NCBI GenBank assembly: GCA_003354055.1 | Contig: PIVQ01000020.1 | Coordinates: 1-29,898 of the forward strand | Length of the DNA: 29,898 nucleotides | Direction of reading: 5' to 3' | From: Desulfobacteraceae bacterium | GTDB lineage: Bacteria; Desulfobacterota; Desulfobacteria; Desulfobacterales; Desulfobacteraceae | Part shown: piece after piece, positions 23,974 through 29,898 of the stretch | Layout of the letters: the number at the start of each line of letters is the position of its first letter | How positions within the stretch are numbered: position 1 is the first letter of the stretch | Made by a program: the position numbers and the translations under genes | The notes under the pieces: model-generated | Told to the model about the DNA's origin: nothing | Seen by the model: only the letters and a program-made list of their open reading frames with translations | Databases searched by the model: none

Positions 23974-26052
23974 ATGATAAAAATTATTTCATTTCTGTTG
24001 TTAGCTTGTCTGTCAGCTTGCCCTGTATTTATCTCACCTGTTTTTGCAGGGACACCAGCCGCCGGGGCTCCAACCACGGAAACCCAATACCTGGATCAGG
24101 CCCTGGCCCAAAAAAAAGCAAAGGATTATGCCGGCGCCGTTGAGAACTTTACCAAGGCCATTGAACTGAACCCTGATAATCCGGAATCCCATTTCCAGCG
24201 GGGAAGTATTAAATATTGGCTAAAAGACTACAGGGGGGCCATTGAGGATATCACCCGGGCCATTGAATTAAAGCCGGATTATGCCCATGCCTACAACAAC
24301 CGGGCCCTGACAAGAATCAAACTCAACGAATACCCCGATGCCATCCGGGATTATACCAAAATCCTTGAGCTGATGCCGGACCATGCCAAGACCTATATGA
24401 ACCGGGGGATACTTAAAAGAAAACTCAAAAACTACACAGGCGCCATTGAAGATTCCACAAAGGCCATTGAACTGGACCCGGGTCTTGCCAAAGCCTATTT
24501 AAGCCGGGGCCAGGCAAGGGAAGCCCTGAAAGACCATTCGGGGGTGATTGAGGATTATAGCAAGTATCTTGAATTCAACCCGGACAGCGTAAGCGTTGTC
24601 CAGGCCATTGGCCTGGCAAAATTCAGCTTAAAGGATTATCCCGGCGCCATAGAGGCATACACAAGGGCCATTGAGCTGAATCCCAATAGTGAAAACAGCC
24701 ATACCTATAGAGGGCTTGCCAGGTATAAACAGAGAGATTACACTGGGGCCGTTGATGACTTTACCCAATTAATCAAACTGAATCCCGACAACCTGACCGG
24801 GTATGCCAACCGCGCCGAAGCAAAGGAAAAACTAAAGGACTATGGGGGTGCGATCCCGGATTTTACCAGATTGATTGAGGCATACCCGGATAATGTCAAA
24901 GTCTGGCGAAGAAGGGGATTGGCAAGACTGAAGAGCAGGGATTATACGGGTTCGGTTCAGGACTATACCAGGGCCATTGAACTGGACCTCAAAAATGACG
25001 AGGCCTATTTATACCGGGGAATGGCAAAGGCCAATTTAAAAGATAATTCAGGGGCCATTGAAGACTATACCAAAGCCATTGAACTGAATCCAAAAAAATC
25101 CATAGGTTTTTACAATAGAGGGTTGGCAAAGAGCAGCTTAAAACGATACGCCGAGGCCATAGAGGATTATACCCAGGCCATCATACTTAATCCTAAAGCA
25201 AACAATGCCTATCATGGCCGGGGCCTTGCAAAAGCCAAACTTAAAGACTACACCGGAGCTGTTCAGGACTATACCCGGGCCATTGAGATCAATCCCAACA
25301 ATGCCCAGGTCTATTTTAACCGAAGCGATGCCAGATATGCCTTAAAGGATAACACCGGTACAATAGATGATTTATATACGGGTTATTTTAAACGGGCAGC
25401 CAATAAGTACAAACGCAAGGATTATGCAGGGGCCATTGCAGACTATACCAAAATGACCGAAATCAGTACCAAGAATTTTGAGGTTTATCTGAACCGGGGT
25501 ATGGCAAAGGACGGCATGAAGGATTATAAAGGGGCCATACCGGACTATGACAAGGCCATCCAGTTGGAGCCGGACAGCGGCCAGACTTACCGGCTCCGGG
25601 GTAGCTCAAAGGACAGTCTCAAGGATTTTACAGGGGCTGTACAGGACTACACCAAAGCCATTGAACTGGATCCAAAAGATGCCAAGGCCTTTTTACACCG
25701 GGCAAGGGTCAGGTCGTTGACCCAAAACCTTACAGGGGCTGTACAGGACTACACCAGGTCCATTGAACTGGATCCCGAAAATCCCAATGCATACCTGCAA
25801 AGGGCCATGTCCAATAACGCATTGAAGAAACATGACAAAGTACTTAAAGACCTGGCTAAATGTCTGGAATTGAACCCTGATGAACCAATGGCCTATTATA
25901 TACAGGGGTTAACCCGGTTCCTGCTCAAAGAGATCCCGCAGGCTATTCAGGACATGGAAAAGGCAAAAGAATTGTACACGGCCGGCAATGATCAGAAGAT
26001 GATCGACTCATGCAATAATTACTTAAAAAAAATGACTGCCAAAGAAAAATAA
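23974..26052 (+). CDS. Exported TPR-repeat protein, about 19 repeats
   Basis: 692-residue protein made almost wholly of 34-residue tetratricopeptide repeats from about residue 38 to 680, with the consensus Y.GAIEDYTKAIELNPDNA.AY..RG.AK..LKD. Such superhelices bind other proteins. An N-terminal signal is present; LSAC (Cys16) could serve as a lipobox, while SPVFAG (after residue 25) could be a signal-peptidase I site, so anchoring is uncertain. One repeat near the middle (NTGTIDDLYTGYFKRAANKY) is irregular. Several repeats are nearly identical at DNA level, such as 25630 and 25732, exactly 102 nt apart. GAGGATAAGG precedes the ATG. It follows the ankyrin-repeat gene by 179 nt; a partner relationship is possible but unproven. 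Confidence 0.9.
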   Translation: MIKIISFLLLACLSACPVFISPVFAGTPAAGAPTTETQYLDQALAQKKAKDYAGAVENFTKAIELNPDNPESHFQRGSIKYWLKDYRGAIEDITRAIELKPDYAHAYNNRALTRIKLNEYPDAIRDYTKILELMPDHAKTYMNRGILKRKLKNYTGAIEDSTKAIELDPGLAKAYLSRGQAREALKDHSGVIEDYSKYLEFNPDSVSVVQAIGLAKFSLKDYPGAIEAYTRAIELNPNSENSHTYRGLARYKQRDYTGAVDDFTQLIKLNPDNLTGYANRAEAKEKLKDYGGAIPDFTRLIEAYPDNVKVWRRRGLARLKSRDYTGSVQDYTRAIELDLKNDEAYLYRGMAKANLKDNSGAIEDYTKAIELNPKKSIGFYNRGLAKSSLKRYAEAIEDYTQAIILNPKANNAYHGRGLAKAKLKDYTGAVQDYTRAIEINPNNAQVYFNRSDARYALKDNTGTIDDLYTGYFKRAANKYKRKDYAGAIADYTKMTEISTKNFEVYLNRGMAKDGMKDYKGAIPDYDKAIQLEPDSGQTYRLRGSSKDSLKDFTGAVQDYTKAIELDPKDAKAFLHRARVRSLTQNLTGAVQDYTRSIELDPENPNAYLQRAMSNNALKKHDKVLKDLAKCLELNPDEPMAYYIQGLTRFLLKEIPQAIQDMEKAKELYTAGNDQKMIDSCNNYLKKMTAKEK

Positions 26053-26143
26053 ATCTCTGATGAAATGACGGTGGGTATAGGACCACACTATTGATCAGAC
26101 AGATTAATACTTTTACTTTCCTTTGATTATTTCTTCCAGATAC

Positions 26144-26171
26144 TGGCATTTTGCCTTTATGCAAAATGCCA
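26144..26171. other. Perfect 11-bp hairpin downstream of the TPR gene
   Basis: TGGCATTTTGC (26144-26154) pairs with GCAAAATGCCA (26161-26171) around a 6-nt loop. It may be the transcription end of the TPR gene, although no T-run follows. Alternatively it is a regulator site upstream of the sigma-54 promoter. Confidence 0.5.
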
Positions 26172-26295
26172 TACATTTCCGCAAAAAATATTGCATTTCC
26201 TGCCATGTCCCCATGGCCTTCTCATTGTTTCTATCAAGAATATGCAGAAATATTTCTATTTAAAATCAGAGAGTTAAGATCTTTCCAACTTCCTC

Positions 26296-26311
26296 CGGCA
26301 CAGCCCTTGCT
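26296..26311 (+). promoter_or_regulatory. Sigma-54 promoter of the methyltransferase-transporter operon
   Basis: CGGCACAGCCCTTGCT has GG (26297-26298) and GC (26309-26310) exactly 10 nt apart. It matches the -24/-12 consensus TGGCACG-N4-TTGCW at most positions. The predicted start point is near 26322, about 58 nt before the ATG at 26380. A sigma-54 promoter implies control by an enhancer-binding activator, none of which is encoded in the window. Confidence 0.7.
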
Positions 26312-26379
26312 AATTTGTCATTGAATTACAGCACAAATTAAAAATGATGTGTAATCCAAAGACCGAGGAGGAAAACCAT

Positions 26380-27798
26380 ATGTCCCAGATCAAGGCACGG
26401 CTCACCATACTCAACCCGGAACAGATTGCTGATATTCATGAAATGGCCGTGGCCATCCTCGAACAGACCGGTATCCGGGTGGATGACAAGGCTGCCAGAG
26501 CTGTATTTGAAAAAGCCCTGGGACAGCCCTGCAAAGACAATCGGGTGATGATCCCCCGGGAGATGCTTGACTGGGCAATTAAAAGTTCTCCTTCAAGTAT
26601 TGAAGTTTCCCGGCGGGACGGAATACCCGCTTTTAACCTGGACAGCCGGAACATTGATCAGTCTGTGTTCGGCATCGGCGTCACAAATCTGTATTACCAG
26701 GATCCTCTTTCTGATAAGGTCACGGCCTTTACCCGGCAGCATATGGCGGAAGCCACCCGGCTGGGAGAGGGGCTGGCTGAGTTCGATACCATAGCCACCC
26801 CCGGTGTAATCCAGGATTGTGATGCCAAGGATGCCGAAGTCAAAGGTTTTCTTACGATGTTGGCCAATACCCAAAAGCCTATTACCCTGCTGATATCTGA
26901 ACCGGAAAGCTTTGAAACCTGCCTGAATCTCTGTGACCGGCTGGCCGGGGAAACTGCGACCCGAACCTCGCTTATCCCCTATTTCAACCCTATTACCCCC
27001 CTGATTCTCAACGAAGAAACCACCCGAAAGATGGAAATGACCATTGACCGGGGTATGCCCTTTATATTTTCCAACTACGGCATGTCCGGTGCCACCTGTC
27101 CCATCACACCCGGCGGCACTCTGGCCCTGCTTACGGCAGAACTGTTGAGCGGCCTGGTGTACAGCCAGCTGCTCAAAGAGGGCGCACCCATTATCCTGGG
27201 CAGCCTGCCTGCCGCCTTTGATATGAAAAGCATGCGCAGTTATTACACGCCTCAGAGTATGCTCATCAACCTGAGCTGTGCGGAGATGATGGCCCATTAC
27301 GGAATCCCACATTGCGGTACCTCAGGAGGATGGATGGGTCGGGGACCTGATCTCATGGCATCGTCCATGCTCTGGCAGAACCATCTGACCAGTATATTAG
27401 GTTATCCCGGACTTGTGCCCTTTGTGGGAAATAACTTTGACTCCCTGGCATTTTCCCCGTCCACCGTGGTCTATGCAGCGGAGATCATCCGCATGGCCCG
27501 AGATTTTACCCTTGGATTTTCTCTGGATCCCGAGGAAGTGGGCCTGGATGAAATCATCAAACTGGGTCCGGGAGGCAGCTACCTGACCGCCGGGCTGACC
27601 ATGAAAAAATTTCGAGCCCCCCTGACCAAGAGTGAAATCTGGCCCTTCATGGCCCTGGAACAATGGCAGGAGAGCGGGGCACCCAGATCGGGCAAAGACT
27701 TGCGGGAGTATACCCGGGATTTGATTGACGGACTGCCGGTCCCGGACTACCACGACGACATGCTATCTGCAGGAGCAGCCTATTTGAAATCAGCATAG
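26380..27798 (+). CDS. MttB-superfamily corrinoid methyltransferase, non-pyrrolysine type
   Basis: 472-residue cytosolic methyltransferase of the trimethylamine/glycine-betaine methyltransferase superfamily (COG5598). Family members move a methyl group from a methylated amine to a corrinoid protein. The ATG at 26380 is chosen because GAGGAGG precedes it by 8 nt. Recognisable segments include LTILNPEQIADIHEMAVAIL near the N-terminus, and GMSGATCPITPGGTLALLTA with LLSGLVYSQLLKEGAPIILG and GIPHCGTSGGWMG in the barrel. There is no internal TAG, so it belongs to the large pyrrolysine-free group (MtgB, MtpB, MtcB and relatives); its own stop is TAG. The substrate is unknown. It lies behind a sigma-54 promoter and before a family-5 ABC transporter. 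Codons 2-23 are duplicated at 19978. Confidence 0.92.
   Translation: MSQIKARLTILNPEQIADIHEMAVAILEQTGIRVDDKAARAVFEKALGQPCKDNRVMIPREMLDWAIKSSPSSIEVSRRDGIPAFNLDSRNIDQSVFGIGVTNLYYQDPLSDKVTAFTRQHMAEATRLGEGLAEFDTIATPGVIQDCDAKDAEVKGFLTMLANTQKPITLLISEPESFETCLNLCDRLAGETATRTSLIPYFNPITPLILNEETTRKMEMTIDRGMPFIFSNYGMSGATCPITPGGTLALLTAELLSGLVYSQLLKEGAPIILGSLPAAFDMKSMRSYYTPQSMLINLSCAEMMAHYGIPHCGTSGGWMGRGPDLMASSMLWQNHLTSILGYPGLVPFVGNNFDSLAFSPSTVVYAAEIIRMARDFTLGFSLDPEEVGLDEIIKLGPGGSYLTAGLTMKKFRAPLTKSEIWPFMALEQWQESGAPRSGKDLREYTRDLIDGLPVPDYHDDMLSAGAAYLKSA
26385..26448 (+). repeat. 64-nt duplicate of the mttB-family gene start (copy B)
   Basis: The intact source copy of the repeat at 19978-20041; same orientation, 6.4 kb apart, one mismatch. 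Confidence 0.9.
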
Positions 27799-27814
27799 CA
27801 ACGCCTAAGCATCG

Positions 27815-27848
27815 GCAGTGCCGGACGCGGAAAGCTAACCGGCACCGC
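27815..27848 (+). other. Intercistronic hairpin between methyltransferase and solute-binding protein genes
   Basis: GCAGTGCCGG (27815-27824) pairs with CCGGCACCGC (27839-27848) with one mismatch. There is no T-run. The same left arm recurs in the hairpin after the next gene (29455), suggesting a shared RNA-processing or stabilising element. Confidence 0.5.
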
Positions 27849-27880
27849 TGAAAACCATATAACCTAACGAGGGGGAGAGG

Positions 27881-29395
27881 ATGAAGCATTTTGTAACATC
27901 AATTTTGTGCAGTGTACTGGCAATCTGCCTGTTTGCAACCGCATCGCCGGCCAAATCAAGGGAGGAGCTAAAAATTGCCCGGTGGGACGATATCAACACC
28001 TTTGATCCGGGATGGATGACTTCAGGTGACCGGGAACTGACCATTATGAAGTGCCTGTACAACGGTCTGGTCAAATACAAAGAGGGTAGCTGGGACATCG
28101 TGCCTGATCTGGCAGAATCCTGGGAAGAGGCTGAAGATGGGAAATCCGTAACCTTCCACCTTCGCCGTGGCGTGCAATTCCATAAGGGATACGGCGAAAT
28201 GACGGCTGAGGATGTCAAATTTTCCTTTGAGCGGATCATCCATCCGGACAGCAGTTCCTCTGAAAAAGGGAACTGGGGCCAGCTGGATCATGTTGAAGTC
28301 CTGGATACCTATACGGTAAAACTTGTCTTCAAAGACCGGATGGTACAGTTATTCACCTCCACCCTGCCGTCCAACTCCGGCATGATTGTATCCAAGAAAG
28401 CCGCCACTAAAATGGGCCGGGAAAAATTTGGCTTCAACCCCGTGGGAACAGGCCCCTACCAACTGGCCGAATGGGAACCCAAAAAACATGTAAAACTTGC
28501 AGCCTTTGACGGTTATTGGGGCGACAAACCCGCCATCGCCAAGGTAACTTTTATTCCTATTGTTGAAGATTCCACCTGTGAAATGGCATTGAAAACCAAA
28601 GAAATTGATATCGGACGGGTCGCCCTGATCAATGCCGGTATCTACAAAAAAAGCCATGACCTGAACTTAGTCGTCAAACCGTCTCTGAAGCACTGGTGGA
28701 TCGGATTTACCGTAAACAAACCGCCCTTTGACAATGCCAACCTCCGCGAGGCCTGCCGGTACGCCATTGATGTGGACAAAATCCTAAAAGCAGCCTTCTT
28801 CGACATTGCCCCCCGGGCCAACACCATCCTCCCGCCGGGTCTTCTGGGCCACTGGGAAGATGCCCCGGCCTACAAAGTTGATCTGAAAAAAGCCAAAGAA
28901 CTCTTAAAGGCCGGCGGTAAACCGGACGGTTTCAAGGTCAACCTCTATATCTGGCCCGACGAACAGGTTAAAGTAACCGCCGAAGTCATCAAGGCAGACC
29001 TTGCCCGCATCGGTGTGGATGTCGACATCCAGATCAAGGAAACCGGCGCCTTTAACAAGGCCACCACAACCGGCGAACCCCATATGTACCTCTCCTATTA
29101 CAACACCACCATTGATCCCTCCTACGCCTTTTCCTGGTTCTTTTCCGGTGAAGAGTGGAATCTGTCCAAGTGGAGCAATCCCACCTATGACAAGCTCTGT
29201 ACCCAGGGTATGACGGAAGCGGATCCGGTCCAGCGTGCAGCCCTGTACGTAGATGCCCAGAAAGAAATGGACAAGGATGCCTGGGCCATCTGGCTCACCC
29301 ACGGTGTCCGCGTAACTGCGGCCCAGAATTATGTGGATTTAGGTTCTCTCTATCCGGACGGACGGCTTGCCCCCTGGATGATGTCCTTTAAGTAG
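27881..29395 (+). CDS. ABC transporter solute-binding protein, family 5 (peptide/nickel/opine type)
   Basis: 504-residue periplasmic solute-binding protein of the SBP_bac_5 family (DppA/OppA/NikA-like). It delivers a ligand to an inner-membrane ABC importer. The signal peptide is about residues 1-24 (MKHFVTSILCSVLAICLFAT, SPAK); LAIC is not a good lipobox, so it is probably soluble. Family features: DINTFDPGWMTSGD and MKCLYNGLVKYKEGSWDIVP near the start, then DLAESWEEAEDGKSVTFHLR, the signature GVQFHKGYGEMTAEDVKFSF, GFNPVGTGPYQLAEWEP, and PPFDNANLREACRYAIDVDK. GGGGGAGAGG precedes the ATG. It follows the MttB-family gene by 82 nt and precedes a DppB-type permease, so the ligand is plausibly the methylated compound used by that enzyme (inference). 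Confidence 0.93.
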   Translation: MKHFVTSILCSVLAICLFATASPAKSREELKIARWDDINTFDPGWMTSGDRELTIMKCLYNGLVKYKEGSWDIVPDLAESWEEAEDGKSVTFHLRRGVQFHKGYGEMTAEDVKFSFERIIHPDSSSSEKGNWGQLDHVEVLDTYTVKLVFKDRMVQLFTSTLPSNSGMIVSKKAATKMGREKFGFNPVGTGPYQLAEWEPKKHVKLAAFDGYWGDKPAIAKVTFIPIVEDSTCEMALKTKEIDIGRVALINAGIYKKSHDLNLVVKPSLKHWWIGFTVNKPPFDNANLREACRYAIDVDKILKAAFFDIAPRANTILPPGLLGHWEDAPAYKVDLKKAKELLKAGGKPDGFKVNLYIWPDEQVKVTAEVIKADLARIGVDVDIQIKETGAFNKATTTGEPHMYLSYYNTTIDPSYAFSWFFSGEEWNLSKWSNPTYDKLCTQGMTEADPVQRAALYVDAQKEMDKDAWAIWLTHGVRVTAAQNYVDLGSLYPDGRLAPWMMSFK

Positions 29396-29454
29396 CAAGC
29401 GATCAACGAGCAATTGAATCACAGGATACCTGTTATCCCGTGACAAGCGCAACT

Positions 29455-29486
29455 GCAGTGCCGGGGCATAAAAGCTCCGGCACTGC
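29455..29486 (+). other. Intercistronic hairpin after the solute-binding protein gene
   Basis: A 13-bp stem (29455-29467 with 29474-29486; arm GCAGTGCCGGGGC, one G-U pair) has a 6-nt ATAAAA loop and no following T-run. Hairpins at this position commonly protect the binding-protein mRNA and lower permease expression. Confidence 0.75.
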
Positions 29487-29518
29487 AACGCCACCCCCAT
29501 AGACAAAGGAGGCGCGCC

Positions 29519-29898
29519 ATTTTAAAGTATATCATCAAACGAACCCTGTGGACCATTCCCACACTGATCGGGGTATTGATCGTCCTGTTCAGCCTCACCT
29601 ATTTTCTTCCCGGCGATCCGGCCTCGGTCATGCTGGGCCCCCGTGCCACACCCCAGCTTGTAGCGGAACTCAACGAACGGCTCCAGCTTGACAAACCAGC
29701 GGTTGTCCGCCTGGGTTATTACATCTTTGGCGTGGCCAAGGGGGATCTGGGCAGTTCTGTCTGGTCCGGCCATACCGTACTCTCCCTTATCGGCAAAAAT
29801 ATTTCCCATACCGTTCTCCTGGCCTTTACCAGCCTGGGCTTTGCCGCCCTGGTTGGAATCCTTCTGGGCACCTATGCCGCCATCCACCGCAGGAAACG
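29519..29898 (+). CDS. ABC transporter permease, DppB/OppB family (5' part)
   Basis: First 126 codons of an inner-membrane permease of the binding-protein-dependent peptide/nickel type, running off the right edge. Visible: LKYIIKRTLWTIPTLIGVLI with the first membrane helix (to SLTYFLPGD), PASVMLGPRATPQLVAELNE, LGYYIFGVAKGDLGSSVWSG (the family's YW.G...GDLG.S pattern), then the second helix HTVLLAFTSLGFAALVGILL. The only start that fits both homologous length and the AAGGAGG site (29506-29512) is ATT at 29519-29521, a rare initiation codon; no in-frame ATG, GTG or TTG is suitably placed. It pairs with the solute-binding protein just upstream; the second permease and ATPases are expected beyond the window. 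Confidence 0.88.
   Translation, partial: MLKYIIKRTLWTIPTLIGVLIVLFSLTYFLPGDPASVMLGPRATPQLVAELNERLQLDKPAVVRLGYYIFGVAKGDLGSSVWSGHTVLSLIGKNISHTVLLAFTSLGFAALVGILLGTYAAIHRRK

Noticed and set aside
27796..27864. TAG of the methyltransferase gene read as pyrrolysine, extending the protein about 22 codons
   Set aside because: The protein already has full family length without internal TAG; pyrrolysine in MttB lies internally, and the extension covers the intercistronic hairpin.
29511..29518. GGCGCGCC palindrome as a cloning scar
   Set aside because: It is a single 8-bp site in a natural ribosome-site spacer, with no vector sequence around it.
29522..29887. Minus-strand 121-codon ORF at the right edge
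   Set aside because: It is antisense to the clear DppB-type permease.

Overview
The window looks like chromosomal DNA of a Gram-negative anaerobic deltaproteobacterium, most likely a Desulfobacteraceae-type sulfate reducer. This is inference: no rRNA or tRNA is present. The pointers are an Lnt-RF2 gene pair, several lipoboxes and an outer-membrane porin, LpoB-type lipoproteins, cytosolic PAS hybrid kinases, an iron-dependent alcohol dehydrogenase and a corrinoid methyltransferase of the MttB superfamily. Most of the window is moderately GC-rich; about 14.9-19.6 kb is clearly AT-rich and looks acquired.

Layout. 1-272: 5' part of an Hsp20 gene (minus), with phased 11-bp repeats and a possible tiny ORF upstream. 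569-2143: cytosolic PAS hybrid histidine kinase (minus). 2237-5482: plus-strand operon lnt, prfB (with the classical +1 programmed frameshift at codon 24) and an HD-domain hydrolase, ending at a strong hairpin shared with a convergent porin gene (5559-6605, minus). 6863-9767: iron alcohol dehydrogenase overlapping a second PAS hybrid kinase. 9778-10668: a cyclic-nucleotide-binding-domain protein and a small unknown protein (minus), with two short tandem-repeat tracts nearby.

10820-14421: four consecutive minus-strand lipoprotein genes (LpoB-like, COG3014-like, and two LPP20-like), probably one envelope/peptidoglycan-related operon. It is driven from a consensus promoter near 14.55-14.58 kb. 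A 40-codon ORF lies between that promoter and lpoB.

15140-19615: an AT-rich module of a CI/LexA-like (HTH + S24 peptidase) repressor, a 1041-aa N6-adenine DNA methyltransferase and a 218-aa protein with a PD-(D/E)xK-like signature. The promoter is overlaid by helically phased GTTAATTT half-sites. This is the best candidate for a little-described restriction/defence system. Just downstream, 19.66-20.09 kb holds decayed coding sequence that includes a 64-nt near-perfect copy of the start of the MttB-family gene lying 6.4 kb further on.

20093-26052: a DUF2059 exported protein (minus), a large exported protein with C-terminal ankyrin repeats, and an exported or lipoprotein TPR protein of about 19 repeats. 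26297-end: a sigma-54-type promoter, a non-pyrrolysine MttB-family methyltransferase, a family-5 ABC solute-binding protein and the start of a DppB-type permease. The permease appears to start with a rare ATT codon. Together these suggest uptake and corrinoid-dependent demethylation of a methylated amine or quaternary-amine compound.
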